A stretch of 64,000 bases of DNA from JASHVB01 sp963780805 (GCA_963780805.1 CAWADP010000014.1:62001-126000), one strand, 5' to 3'; counted from the first letter of the stretch, positions 9,497 through 18,405 are shown. A program made the numbers and translations. The notes: generated by a model not told the origin, from the letters alone.

Positions 9497-10114
9497 CTAT
9501 GCCTTGCCGCTGCTGTGCTGACCGATGCGCGGCTCGGTGCCGGCCAGCAGGCGGCGGATGTTGGCATGGTGCCGGGCATAGATCAGCACGGCAATCGCCA
9601 ACGTCAGTTCAACGACGCCCGGGTCCGCCAGCGCCCAGGCAAGCAAAGGTGCCAGCGCAAAGGAGATCAGGCCCGCCAGCGAGGACCAGCGCAGCAGGGC
9701 AGCCGCGATCAGCCAAGCTGCGCCGGCTGCCAACCCTACCGGCCACGCAGCAGCGATCAGCACGCCGTAGGCGGTGGCAACGCCTTTGCCGCCCCGGAAG
9801 CGCAGCCAGACAGGGAACATGTGCCCCAGCACGGCACCGAGGCCGCCCCAAAGTGCCGCATCGTGTCCCGCCAGCGCGCGCGCGATCAGCACGGCGGCGG
9901 CGCCCTTGCCCGCGTCCAGCAGCAGCGTCGCCGCCGCCAGGGTCTTGTTGCCGGTGCGCAGCACGTTGGTCGCGCCGATATTGCCGGAGCCGATGGCACG
10001 GATGTCCCCCAGCCCGGCGGCCCGCGTCAGCAGCAGGCCGAACGGGATCGATCCGAGAACGTAGCCGAGCAGGAGAAAGGCGATGGGGGGCATGGGCGGA
10101 GTCCGGCTAACCAT
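9497..10114 (-). CDS. plsY: Glycerol-3-phosphate acyltransferase PlsY
   Basis: PlsY transfers the acyl group of acyl-phosphate to glycerol-3-phosphate, the first step of phospholipid synthesis, at the inner membrane. The 205-residue protein has about five membrane segments and the three family motifs: GSGNIGATNVLR (G3P site), FRGGKGVAT, and the C-terminal GTEPRIG. A second ATG at 10093 (MPPIAFLLLGY) is an equally plausible start. It is separate from dprA, next to which a plsY scrap remains (3388-3567), so this copy appears to be the functional one. Confidence 0.93.
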   Translation of the reverse strand: MVSRTPPMPPIAFLLLGYVLGSIPFGLLLTRAAGLGDIRAIGSGNIGATNVLRTGNKTLAAATLLLDAGKGAAAVLIARALAGHDAALWGGLGAVLGHMFPVWLRFRGGKGVATAYGVLIAAAWPVGLAAGAAWLIAAALLRWSSLAGLISFALAPLLAWALADPGVVELTLAIAVLIYARHHANIRRLLAGTEPRIGQHSSGKA

Positions 10115-10468
10115 GGCCTGTCAGTCATTGCGGAAAGCGGGGTGGTAGCGCAATCCCTGGGTAGTAACGCAATCCCCTCGGAGAGACAGGCTTGCCCGCG
10201 CCGGCCTGCGCGAACTGGATCGGTGGACGGACGCGCAGGTGCTCGCGAAGGCTATTGCGCCACCGCATTCCCATAGGGAATGGCACATATCATGGCCATG
10301 CCGCCAGCAGCTTCGTCGCCGGGCTTTCGCCAACCTCCGACCGCTGCGTGACAATTCATCAGCCGACGGCGGATCCGCTTGGCGCCCTACCGAGCCTGAG
10401 GCATGCTTTCGGCAGAAAGACCGCCCAATTCGCGTCCGACGCAGCCCGACGACCCGCGCCATGTCCGC
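10115..10468. other. Divergent intergenic region plsY / RNase H-like
   Basis: No gene seen. It should hold the divergent promoters. A perfect hairpin CATTCCC-ATA-GGGAATG lies at 10266-10282. A short direct repeat of the type GTAGCGCAATCCC / GTAACGCAATCCC is at about 10144-10175. Function of either is unknown. Confidence 0.4.
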
Positions 10469-11026
10469 ATGCTGATCACGCTGTTCACCGACGCTTCCTA
10501 TTGCAGCCGGTCCCGGGTCGGCGCCTATGCCGCGTGGGCCAAGGCCGACGGCCGCACCGTGCGCCATTCCGGCGTGCTGAAGCAGACGGTAGAAAATTCG
10601 TCGTTGGCCGAGACCATGGCGCTGGTGAACGGCATCTGTGTGGCGCTCGCGGCCATGCGGCCACCGGCGGCGTCGAAGATCATCGCGCAGACCGACTGCC
10701 TGACCGCGATTCACGCCCTCAGCGGCATGCTGCGCAAGACCCGCACCATCCGCCAATATGAAAGCATCATCGTCGCGTATCGCGAGAAGGTCGCCGCCGC
10801 CGGCATCGTCGTGGAGTTCCGCCACGTGGCCGGCCACAAGGGCACCGCGACGCCGCGCAACGCCGTCAACACCTGGTGCGACGAAGAATGCCGCCGTCTG
10901 ATGCGGGCGGCGCGCGCGGTGGGGCAGGGGCCCCAGGGAGCATCGCCAGGCGCATCGCAGCGGGCATCGCAGCGGGCATCCCAGGGTAAATCGCAGCAAA
11001 TGCCCGCGCTCGTCCCGGCAGTTTGA
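10469..11026 (+). CDS. RNase H-like nuclease
   Basis: A 185-residue protein with the RNase H fold. The four acidic metal ligands are visible: Asp8 in LFTDASYC, Glu48 in SLAETMAL, Asp76 in AQTDCL, and Asp138 in NTWCDEEC. It differs from housekeeping RnhA and is closer to the short RNase H-like proteins of unknown role in alphaproteobacteria. The last ~40 residues (after about 145) are a low-complexity tail with GAS and QRAS repeats, encoded by a 12-base repeat around 10936-10992, a probable repeat expansion. An upstream in-frame ATG at 10403 would add 22 unrelated residues, so 10469 is preferred. Confidence 0.7.
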   Translation: MLITLFTDASYCSRSRVGAYAAWAKADGRTVRHSGVLKQTVENSSLAETMALVNGICVALAAMRPPAASKIIAQTDCLTAIHALSGMLRKTRTIRQYESIIVAYREKVAAAGIVVEFRHVAGHKGTATPRNAVNTWCDEECRRLMRAARAVGQGPQGASPGASQRASQRASQGKSQQMPALVPAV

Positions 11027-11126
11027 TCCGGATCAAGGCGCCCGCGTCCCGCTCCGGCTAACATCCCGCGGATTCTGGCAAGCGTGCCTGAAGGTTCCGG
11101 CAAGCCTGCCTGAAACGGAGGCCGCC

Positions 11127-12659
11127 ATGAGCGCCACGCATCTGGCTCCGGTATCGGCAAAGCCGCAGCCTGCCCACAGACCCATCTGGCAACCCAATTG
11201 GCACTCGATCTGGCACAAGGCCATTCTGCTGCTGCCCCTGCTGATCGGGGCGGCCATCGCTCTAACCCCGCCGCCCGCCGGCCTGCCGCAATATGCCTGG
11301 TACTATTTCGCCATCTTCGTCACGGTGATTGCCGGTCTGGTGGTGGAACCGATCCCCGCTGCGGCCGTCGGTCTTGCCGGGATTGCCGTCGCCGCGGCGT
11401 TGGCCCGTTTCGTACTGTTCTCTCCCGCGCAAATCGCGCATCCCGGCTTCAACCTGACGGGCGCGGCGGTGAACTGGGCGTTGTCGGGGTTCGCCAATTC
11501 CACCGTCTGGCTGATCTTCGCCGCGTTCATCTTCTCGCTGGGCTATGAGAAAACCGGGCTTGGCCGGCGCATCTCCCTGATGCTGGTGCGGTGGCTTGGC
11601 GGCCGCACGCTGTCGCTCGGTTACGCGGTGACGCTGGCGGACGCCGTGCTGGCGCCGTTCACGCCGTCCAACACCGCGCGCAGCGGCGGCACCGTGTTCC
11701 CCGTGATCAAGCACCTCCCGGGCATTTATGGATCGCTGCCGAATGACCCGTCATCGCGGCGCATCGGCGGCTACCTGATGTGGACCGCACTGGCGGCGAC
11801 CTGCGTCACCAGCTCGATGTTCCTGACCGGCGTTGCACCGAACCTGCTGGCGGTGGAGCTGATTCGCACCACCCTGCATGTGCAGGTCACCTGGGCCGGC
11901 TGGTTCTGGGGCTTCCTGCCGGTCGGCGTCATCCTTCTGCTGGCCACGCCGTGGCTGGCCTACAAGCTGTACCCACCCGGGGTGAAGGACAGCCCGGAGG
12001 TGCCCGAATGGGCGCGCGATGAACTGCATAAACTCGGCCCGCTGTCGCGGCGGGAAATCGTGCTCGCCGGGCTGGTGCTGTGCGCATTGGCGATGTGGGT
12101 GTTCGGCGGCGCCTGGGTGGACGCGACCACCGCTGCCTTGTTGGTCGTGGTGGGGTTGGTGGTGACCGGCACTGTCACCTGGGACGATCTGCTGGCGAAC
12201 AGGCCCGCGTGGAATACGCTGATCTGGTTCGGCACGCTGGTCGCGCTGGCGAGCGGGCTGGCGCAGGTCGGCATGGTGAAATGGCTCGCCGGCTTGCTGG
12301 GTGCGCATCTCGCACACGTGTCGATGGCATGGGCGCTGGTCGCGCTGGTCGTGGCCTTCTTCCTGCTGCACTACCTGTTCGCCAGCCTGACCGCGCATAC
12401 CACCGCGCTGCTGCCGACCATGCTGGCGGTCGCCGCCGCGGTCCCCGGGATGAACGTGACGGCCGCGGCGCTCGGGCTGAGCATGACCATCGGCCTCATG
12501 GGCATCATCACGCCGTTCGCGACCGGGCCTGGCCCGATCTATGCCGGTAGCGGCTACGTGCCGGCCAAGGACTTCTGGCGCCTGGGTGCGGCGTTCGGCG
12601 CCGTGAGTCTGCTGGTGTTCCTCGCCGTCGGGCTGCCTTGGCTGCTGTGGATAACGTGA
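11127..12659 (+). CDS. DASS-family anion/dicarboxylate transporter
   Basis: A 510-residue membrane protein of the divalent anion:Na+ symporter family (CitT/2-oxoglutarate-malate translocator branch), with about 12-13 hydrophobic segments. Family motifs include the SNTA-type signature PFTPSNTARSGGTVFPV in the first half and TAHTTALLPTML plus ITPFATGPGPIYAGSGY in the second. It would move di- or tricarboxylates across the inner membrane. A duplicated ~21-base sequence (GGCAAGC...GCCTGAA, about 11077-11116) lies just before the start, near the GAGG site. The stop is followed by the hairpin at 12741-12788. Confidence 0.88.
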   Translation: MSATHLAPVSAKPQPAHRPIWQPNWHSIWHKAILLLPLLIGAAIALTPPPAGLPQYAWYYFAIFVTVIAGLVVEPIPAAAVGLAGIAVAAALARFVLFSPAQIAHPGFNLTGAAVNWALSGFANSTVWLIFAAFIFSLGYEKTGLGRRISLMLVRWLGGRTLSLGYAVTLADAVLAPFTPSNTARSGGTVFPVIKHLPGIYGSLPNDPSSRRIGGYLMWTALAATCVTSSMFLTGVAPNLLAVELIRTTLHVQVTWAGWFWGFLPVGVILLLATPWLAYKLYPPGVKDSPEVPEWARDELHKLGPLSRREIVLAGLVLCALAMWVFGGAWVDATTAALLVVVGLVVTGTVTWDDLLANRPAWNTLIWFGTLVALASGLAQVGMVKWLAGLLGAHLAHVSMAWALVALVVAFFLLHYLFASLTAHTTALLPTMLAVAAAVPGMNVTAAALGLSMTIGLMGIITPFATGPGPIYAGSGYVPAKDFWRLGAAFGAVSLLVFLAVGLPWLLWIT

Positions 12660-12740
12660 GGAGGCCGCCCCGCCGGGTCCCTGTCGCCGCCGGGGGCGCC
12701 GCGGCACGTTCGCGTCGCGGCTCGTGGTTGGAGCGGAGAA

Positions 12741-12788
12741 CCGCCCCCGTGTCATCGCCGACCTTCACCGGCCATGACACGGGGGCGG
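12741..12788. terminator. 15-bp stem hairpin after DASS transporter
   Basis: CCGCCCCCGTGTCAT (12741-12755) and ATGACACGGGGGCGG (12774-12788) pair perfectly. There is no U tract, so it may act as an attenuating or mRNA-stabilising hairpin, or as an intergenic repeat: the arm ATGACACGGGGGCGG recurs at 14307-14321, and CATGACACGGGG recurs near 17707. Confidence 0.55.
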
Positions 12789-12934
12789 GATCCGCCGTGG
12801 CCGTGCCAGGATGAGAAATACTGACCGGCCGAAAACCTTGCTAACGAGCCCGGGCCGGGTCCATAGTGCTCGATGAACGACCCACGGCATGAAAAGGGTC
12901 GATACAGGGAGTAACGGACAGGGAGTAACGGGCC

Positions 12935-14278
12935 ATGGCTGACATGGGCACGCCAGGTACACTCTCGGACGCCGAGCACAGCGCACAACTCCGCAAGGCT
13001 GTCGTTGCTGCCACGATCGGCACCACGATCGAGTGGTACGACTTCTTCATCTACGGCACCGCCGCCGGACTGATCTTCCCAAAACTGTTCTTTCCCAACG
13101 AGGATCCGCTGACCGGGACGCTGGCGGCGTTCGGCACTTACTTTGTCGGCTTCATCGCCCGGCCGATCGGCGCCGCGATCTTCGGCCATTACGGCGACCG
13201 GATCGGGCGCAAGGCGACGCTGATCTCCACACTTATGGTGATGGGGATCGCCACCTTCCTCGTCGCCTTCGTGCCAGGCTATGCCTCGATCGGCATATGG
13301 GGCGCGGTCATCCTGACGGTGCTGCGCGCGCTGCAAGGCATCGGCGTCGGCGGCGAATGGGGCGGCTCGGTCCTCATCTCGATGGAATGGGCGCGCGGTC
13401 ACGGCAGCCGCGGGCTGGTCGCCTCCTGGCCGCAGTTCGGCGTGCCGTCGGGATTGTTCCTGTCGAACCTGATGATCCTGGCGTTCAGCGCCTGGGCGGG
13501 CGCCGATTTCACCACCTGGGGCTGGCGCGTGCCGTTCTTCCTCAGCATCGTCCTGGTTGGCATCGGCCTGTGGATCAGGCTCGGCATCCTGGAGACACCG
13601 GTATTCCGCCAGCTTCTCGAGGACAAGAAAATCGAACGAACGCCGATTGTGGAGGTATTGAAGCGGCAGCCGCGCGAGATCCTGCTGTCCGCGCTCCTAC
13701 GGATGGCCGAGCAAGCCCCGTTCTATATTTTCACGGCGTTCGTCTTCGCCTATGGCGTCGGCACACTGAAAATGCCGCGGAACCTAATCCTGACCGCGGT
13801 GCTGGTGGCATCGTGCGTATCGTTCATCAGCATCCCACTGTTCGGTCATATCTCCGACCGCATTGGCCGGCGGACGATGTACCTGATCGGTGCGGCCGCG
13901 ACCGGGCTGTTCGGCTTCCTGTATTTCGGCATGCTGAACAGTGGATATGCGTCCGCCGTGTTCATCGCCATCGTGCTGTCGCTGATTCCGCACGACATGA
14001 TGTACGGCCCGCAGGCCGCATTGATCGCCGAGGCGTTTACACCGCGCCTGCGCTATAGCGGGTCGTCGCTGGGCTACCAGCTTGCCTCGATCATCGCCGG
14101 CGGTCCCGCGCCGATCATCGCGACCGCACTGTTCGCCGCCTATCACACAGGCTACGCGATTGCGATCTTCATTGCCGCCTGCGCGGTGATCAGCCTGATC
14201 TCGACGGCGCTGATGCCGGACTACACGGGGCAGGATATTTCGGCGGAGTACGACGCCGGAAAGAAGCAGGCGGCATAA
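12935..14278 (+). CDS. MHS-family MFS metabolite:H+ symporter
   Basis: A 447-residue major-facilitator protein of the metabolite:H+ symporter subfamily (ShiA, ProP, KgtP relatives). It begins with the subfamily signature TIGTTIEWYDFFIYGTAA, has the A-motif loop GHYGDRIGRKATL between TM2 and TM3, and a second copy GHISDRIGRRTMYL in the C-terminal half. QGIGVGGEWGGSVLI in TM4-5 is also typical. Twelve membrane segments. Substrates in this group are small organic acids or zwitterions; none can be assigned. It follows the DASS transporter but is separated by a hairpin. Confidence 0.9.
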   Translation: MADMGTPGTLSDAEHSAQLRKAVVAATIGTTIEWYDFFIYGTAAGLIFPKLFFPNEDPLTGTLAAFGTYFVGFIARPIGAAIFGHYGDRIGRKATLISTLMVMGIATFLVAFVPGYASIGIWGAVILTVLRALQGIGVGGEWGGSVLISMEWARGHGSRGLVASWPQFGVPSGLFLSNLMILAFSAWAGADFTTWGWRVPFFLSIVLVGIGLWIRLGILETPVFRQLLEDKKIERTPIVEVLKRQPREILLSALLRMAEQAPFYIFTAFVFAYGVGTLKMPRNLILTAVLVASCVSFISIPLFGHISDRIGRRTMYLIGAAATGLFGFLYFGMLNSGYASAVFIAIVLSLIPHDMMYGPQAALIAEAFTPRLRYSGSSLGYQLASIIAGGPAPIIATALFAAYHTGYAIAIFIAACAVISLISTALMPDYTGQDISAEYDAGKKQAA

Positions 14279-14296
14279 CGACATCGGCATGTCTCG

Positions 14297-14322
14297 GCCG
14301 CCCCCCATGACACGGGGGCGGC
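14297..14322. terminator. Hairpin between convergent MHS and rdgB genes
   Basis: GCCGCCCCC (14297-14305) pairs with GGGGGCGGC (14314-14322) around CATGACAC. It lies between the convergent ends at 14278 and 14331 and could serve both directions. It shares the ATGACACGGGGGCGG arm with the hairpin at 12741-12788. Confidence 0.5.
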
Positions 14323-14330
14323 TGTCGCCA

Positions 14331-14928
14331 TTACCCAATGCACGCCGCCACGAATTGGGCGAACGCCCGGGCGCGGTGGCTGATGGCGTGCTTCCGCTCG
14401 GGTTCGATCTCGCCGAAGGTCAGCGTCTCACCTTGCGGCACGAACATCGGGTCGTAGCCGAAGCCGCGGTCGCCACGCGGCGGCCACGCTGCCTCGCCAT
14501 CGACACGGCCAACGAACGTTTGCGCGTGCCCGTCGGGCCAGGCCAGGCACAGTGCCGCCACGAACCATGCACGCCGGTCGGCGGCCCCGGCCAGTTGCTC
14601 GGTACACCCGCGCCATGGCGGCGGTGAAATCCTTGCCCGGCCCCGCCCAGCGCGCGGACAGCACCCCGGGTGCCCCGCCCAACGCCGCTACGCAGAAGCC
14701 GGAATCGTCCGCCAGCGCCGGCAGTCCGCTCGCGATCGCCCCGGCCACCGCCTTGATCCGCGCGTTGCCGACGAAATCCGGGGCGTTCTCCTCCGGTTCG
14801 GGAAGTCCGATGGTGCCGGCGGACACCGCCCGTATCCCGTGCGGCCGCAGCAGGTCGGCGATCTCCCGCAGCTTGCCGGGATTGTGCGTGGCGACGACCA
14901 GCCTGCCGCCGGGCTTGAGCAAGCGCAT
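14331..14928 (-). CDS. rdgB: RdgB/HAM1 XTP/dITP pyrophosphatase, apparent frameshift
   Basis: House-cleaning nucleotide pyrophosphatase that hydrolyses ITP, dITP and XTP. The N-terminal part has VVATHNPGKLREI (substrate loop), DDSGFCVAALGGAPGV and SARWAGPGKDF. Near 14605 the family sequence jumps frame (after MARVY, continuing EQLAGAADRRAWFVAALCLA) and goes on to DRGFGYDPMFVPQG and KHAISHRARAF, ending at 14331. One base is extra or two are missing; both halves are otherwise well conserved, so sequence error is likely. The ATG overlaps the rph stop (TGATG), giving the common rph-rdgB pair. Confidence 0.88.
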
Positions 14929-15644
14929 CAGGAACCGACTGCCTCGCGCTGGGCGGAGAACAGTTCGGCGGTGCCCTTGCGGGCCAGCGTCAGCAACTGG
15001 AGGAATTGCGCTTCCGAGAACGGCGCGCGCTCCGCGGTGGCCTGCAGCTCCACCAGTCCGCCGCTGTCGGTCAGCACGAAATTGGCGTCGGCGTCGGCGC
15101 TGGAGTCCTCCTGGTAGTCCAGGTCCAGCGCCGCCTCGCCGGCCACCAGCCCGCAGGACACCGCCGCCACCTGCCCGGTCAGCGGCGATTTCGCAATCAC
15201 CTTCATGGTCTGCAAATGCCGGCAGGCGAGCGCCAGCGCCACCCAGGCGCCGGTGATCGCGGCGCAGCGCGTGCCGCCATCGGCGTTCAGCACGTCGCAG
15301 TCGAGCGTGATCGTCATCTCGCCCAGCGCCTTGCGGTCCACCACCGCGCGCAGGGAGCGGCCGATCAGCCTCTGGATCTCCTGCGTGCGGCCGGATTGCT
15401 TGCCGCGGGCGGCCTCGCGGTCGCCGCGGGTGTGGGTGGCGCGCGGCAGCATGCCGTACTCCGCCGTCACCCAGCCCTGGCCGGAGTTACGCATGAACGG
15501 CGGCACCCGACCCTCGACACTGGCGGCGCAAAGCACCTCGGTGTTGCCCATGCGGATCAGGCAGGAGCCTTCGGCATGGTGCGCGAAGCCGGGGGTGAGC
15601 GAGACGGTGCGCAGGGCGTCGGCGGCGCGGCCGGATGGGCGCAT
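14928..15644 (-). CDS. rph: Ribonuclease PH
   Basis: Phosphorolytic 3'-5' exoribonuclease that trims tRNA precursors. The 238-residue protein starts MRPSGRAADALRTV. Visible motifs are RGDRE, GRTQEIQRLIGRSLRAVVD (phosphate and RNA binding), and LDCDVLNADGGTRCAAITGA (active site). Full length for the family. ATG 15644 matches the usual N-terminus; a longer reading frame upstream is not conserved. Translationally coupled to rdgB. Upstream lies a toxin-antitoxin pair on the same strand. Confidence 0.95.
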   Translation of the reverse strand: MRPSGRAADALRTVSLTPGFAHHAEGSCLIRMGNTEVLCAASVEGRVPPFMRNSGQGWVTAEYGMLPRATHTRGDREAARGKQSGRTQEIQRLIGRSLRAVVDRKALGEMTITLDCDVLNADGGTRCAAITGAWVALALACRHLQTMKVIAKSPLTGQVAAVSCGLVAGEAALDLDYQEDSSADADANFVLTDSGGLVELQATAERAPFSEAQFLQLLTLARKGTAELFSAQREAVGS

Positions 15645-15754
15645 GGCGGGGTGTTCCTTCTGGCGGCGATTGGGGGGCGGACCATAGCGACGCGAGTGGG
15701 AGCATGCACGCCGGCCCCTCGGCGCTCCACGACACCTGTCACGGGGCGCGCGCG

Positions 15755-16180
15755 TCAGCCGTGGACTTCCCACGGGTTGATGACGGTGAGGCCGCAACCC
15801 TCGAACCCACGCGTGTCGCGCGTCACCACGCCTGCGTCATGCGCAACAGCGATGGCCGCGATCGTGAGATCGAGCGGCGCGATCGGACGGCCACCGCGCC
15901 AGCGAGCGGCATAAATGTCGGCGTAAGCCGCCGCGGCTTCGCTATCGAACGCCAGGATGCGGTCGCGGAAATCGGCCTCGAACATCGCGCGCGCGGCGGC
16001 TTCCAGGGATGCGCGGCGGCGGCCGTCGGTCATGACGGCGAGGCCTGCCAGGATCTCCGCCTGGGAGATCGCGGTGGTAAACAGTTCCTCCTCCGGCTGA
16101 TTCGCAATCCACGCGGCCACTTCCGGCACCAGGGCGCTGCGCATCATCGCGGAGAGGACGTTGGTGTCGAGCACGAACAT
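15755..16180 (-). CDS. FitB/VapC-type PIN-domain toxin
   Basis: A 141-residue PIN-domain ribonuclease. The acidic residues that bind Mg are visible: Asp5 in FVLDTNVLS, Glu in SQAEILAGL, Asp in APLDLTIAAIA, and Asp in VVTRDTRGFEG. The TNVLSxxMR and AEIxxGL pattern is the FitB branch of VapC toxins, which cleave RNA when free of the antitoxin. The start overlaps the antitoxin stop (TGATG). Toxin and antitoxin form one operon, and rph follows about 110 bases downstream. Confidence 0.88.
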   Translation of the reverse strand: MFVLDTNVLSAMMRSALVPEVAAWIANQPEEELFTTAISQAEILAGLAVMTDGRRRASLEAAARAMFEADFRDRILAFDSEAAAAYADIYAARWRGGRPIAPLDLTIAAIAVAHDAGVVTRDTRGFEGCGLTVINPWEVHG

Positions 16181-16431
16181 CAGTCGAACCGCGGCGGATC
16201 GCGGTCCGGCAGCCGCGGCGGCAGCTCCAGATCATCGGCACCGCCGAGCGGCGCAAACCGCGCGCGGATGCGTTCATAGAGATTGGGCGCCGGACCCCGC
16301 GGCGGACCCTTGAGCGTGGTTTGCAGGATGCGGCGTACCTCGGCCTCCATGGAATGGCCATGCTCCGCCGCACGGACGCGCAGCCGTTCCTTGATCGCCG
16401 GGTCGATGTTACGGATCGTGATGCTGCTCAT
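16180..16431 (-). CDS. FitA-type ribbon-helix-helix antitoxin
   Basis: An 83-residue protein. The first ~40 residues (MSSITIRNIDPAIKERLRVR then AAEHGHSMEAEVRRILQTTL) are the ribbon-helix-helix fold of FitA antitoxins, with the typical β-strand SITIRN and HGxSMEAEVR. The C-terminal ~35 residues would wrap and block the PIN toxin. The ATG at 16431 is preferred over in-frame upstream codons, which encode non-conserved sequence. Autoregulation is expected through the inverted repeat at 16471-16488. Confidence 0.87.
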   Translation of the reverse strand: MSSITIRNIDPAIKERLRVRAAEHGHSMEAEVRRILQTTLKGPPRGPAPNLYERIRARFAPLGGADDLELPPRLPDRDPPRFD

Positions 16432-16470
16432 CGGGTTGGGGGTCTTGCCTGTCTGCGTGATTGGACTGTA

Positions 16471-16488
16471 AGCAATGATTGCATTGCT
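16471..16488. promoter_or_regulatory. Inverted repeat, probable FitAB operator
   Basis: AGCAATG-ATTG-CATTGCT is a perfect 7+4+7 inverted repeat 40 bases upstream of the antitoxin ATG, where FitA-type complexes bind to repress their own operon. It also lies upstream of the divergent amidohydrolase gene (start 16589). Confidence 0.55.
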
Positions 16489-16588
16489 GTCAAAGCTCGC
16501 AGGCTCGCGGGGCGGATTTTGTGCCGGCGACATCGTCATGCGACACTCCCCGCCCGCGAAGCTCAGGCCCCATCCGGCGAGGACCCCC

Positions 16589-17659
16589 ATGAGCATCATC
16601 GAACCAGGCGGCATCGACTGCGACATCCATCCCGCGGTGCCCAACCCGAAGGCGCTGCATCCCTACCTGTCCGACCATTGGCGCGACACCAGCATCCAGC
16701 GCGGCCTGCATGAACTGGAATCGATCGCCTATCCGATCAATTCCCCGCTGACCTCCCGCCCGGACTGGCGCCCGCCTTCCGGCAAGCCCGGCGCCGACCT
16801 GGCCCTGCTGCGCCAGCACGCGCTGGAGCCGTTCGGCACCAGCCTTGCCATCTGCAACTGCCTCTACGGCGCCCAGCTCCTGTTCTCCGAGGACATGGGC
16901 GCCGGCTTCGCCCGTGCCATCAACGACTGGTTGGCCGGCGAATGGCTGGCCAAGGAATCCCGCCTGCGCGCTTCCATCGTCGTGCCGATGCAGAATCCGG
17001 AACTTGCCGCCGAGGAGATCGACCGCGTCGCCCCCGACCGCCGCTTCGTCCAGGTCCTGCTGCTGGTGATGCACGACATGCCGCTGGGCAAGCGGCACTA
17101 CTGGCCGATCTATGAGGCCGCGCAGCGCCACGGCCTGCCGGTGGGCATTCACGCCGGCAGCGCCTATCGCCACCCGGTCACGCCGCTCGGCTGGCCGACC
17201 TACTACACCGAGGACTACGCCGCCCAGGCCACCGCCTTCCAGCAGGCGCTGTCCAGCCTGATCTGCGAGGGCGTGTTCACCAAGTTCCCCGACCTGAAGG
17301 TCGTGCTGATCGAGTCCGGCTTCACCTGGCTGCCGGCGCATCTCTGGCGGCTGACGAAGTTCTGGCGCGGGCTGCGCATGGAGGTGCCGTGGGTGGACCG
17401 CGCCCCGGCCGAGATCGTGCGCTCCAACGTGCGGCTGACGCTGCAGCCCTGCGACGGCCCGCCCACCGCCGAGGCATTCCGGCACTTGCTCGACCACATG
17501 GATTCCGACGAGTTGCTGCTGTTCTCCACCGACTACCCGCACTGGCAGTTCGACGGCGACGCGGTGCTGCCGGACGGGCTGTCGCGCGAGCAGGTTCGCA
17601 AGATCATGGTGGACAATCCTCGGAACACCTACCCACGCCTCACGGACGCGGTGCCATGA
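16589..17659 (+). CDS. Amidohydrolase-2 family metal-dependent hydrolase
   Basis: A 356-residue TIM-barrel protein of the amidohydrolase 2 (ACMSD-like) family, whose members decarboxylate or hydrolyse aromatic and heterocyclic acids. Metal-site elements are DCDIHPAVPN at the N-terminus (DxHP in place of the usual HxH), PVGIHAG (metal His), and LFSTDYPHWQFD (catalytic Asp with His). The product of 18443-19561 shares the whole architecture, so the two are paralogues flanking a short unknown gene. The ATG at 16589 is chosen because the protein there begins at the family N-terminus. Substrate unknown. Confidence 0.85.
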   Translation: MSIIEPGGIDCDIHPAVPNPKALHPYLSDHWRDTSIQRGLHELESIAYPINSPLTSRPDWRPPSGKPGADLALLRQHALEPFGTSLAICNCLYGAQLLFSEDMGAGFARAINDWLAGEWLAKESRLRASIVVPMQNPELAAEEIDRVAPDRRFVQVLLLVMHDMPLGKRHYWPIYEAAQRHGLPVGIHAGSAYRHPVTPLGWPTYYTEDYAAQATAFQQALSSLICEGVFTKFPDLKVVLIESGFTWLPAHLWRLTKFWRGLRMEVPWVDRAPAEIVRSNVRLTLQPCDGPPTAEAFRHLLDHMDSDELLLFSTDYPHWQFDGDAVLPDGLSREQVRKIMVDNPRNTYPRLTDAVP

Positions 17660-17815
17660 CGCAGCGCAATGCCGCGGTGCTGTGACGCAGCGCCGTGACG
17701 CTGTGCCATGACACGGGGTCACGACACGGGGCCATGAAAGCGTAGGGTAACGCGCGTTGCCCTAATCCGCCTTCGCTCTGCGCCTTGCAGCGTAGCGGCC
17801 CTGCGCTCGGAGGTA

Positions 17816-18315
17816 ATGGTGGCCGAATGGCTTCGACAAGCCTTCGATCCGCTCCGCTGGGGCGCGAAGAGGTGGAGCGCGGACGGCATGCGCCTCGACG
17901 TCAAGAAATTGCGTTACGAAAGTGTGCCGGATATCCAGGTCTTCAACCAACGAGGCCGCCATCTCGGTGACAGGGACTATCTGACCAGGCTAATCGTCGG
18001 AGGCGCCATTCGAGGTCTGCGGATTCCTGGCTCCTCCCGTTGGGAAGCGGTCCCCCGCATCGTGCCACAGGAACCGACCGGCGTGCCGCAGGCACCGAAC
18101 GGCGTGCCGGCAGCCTTCATGGACCGCTATCGCCGCGGCGCAGCGCTGCCCGGCCAGATCGATGACGAGGTGGACCGCTGGCACGATGCGCCAGCCCCTG
18201 GGGCGAGCCGGTGCCGCTACACACCTGTCTCGGGCTGACCTGGCCGGAGTACCAGGACTGGACGGCGGATGCGGCAGCCTTGCCGCGCATCCTGGCGGCG
18301 CGAGCCTGGTCGTGA
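17816..18315 (+). CDS. Unknown protein between two amidohydrolases, apparent frameshift
   Basis: The first ~125 codons read cleanly, containing DYLTRLIVGGAIRGLRIPG and then AFMDRYRRGAALPGQIDDEV and DRWHD. The same frame then hits an early stop at 18236-18238. A neighbouring frame from about 18200 gives PWGEPVPLHTCLGLTWPEY and QDWTADAAALPRILAARAWS up to a stop at 18313-18315. This IDDEVDRWH...LHxxLGLTWxEYxxW...LPxIxxAR pattern is one I recognise from small uncharacterised proteins, so the two pieces probably form one protein split by an indel. Function unknown. Confidence 0.5.
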
Positions 18316-18373
18316 CCCGACCTGTCGGCCCCAAGGGCCCCAAGGGCTTGTCATGCGCTCCCGCACGCCCGAT

Positions 18374-18405
18374 CATGATAGACAACTGGCATGATAGACA
18401 ACTGG
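18374..18405. repeat. Perfect 16-bp tandem duplication
   Basis: CATGATAGACAACTGG occurs twice back to back (18374-18389 and 18390-18405), 38 bases before the next start codon, in the leader of the second amidohydrolase gene. Confidence 0.8.

Noticed and set aside
10121..10999. Long minus-strand frame antisense to the RNase H-like gene
   Set aside because: The plus-strand product has all four RNase H acidic residues; the antisense frame has none of any family.
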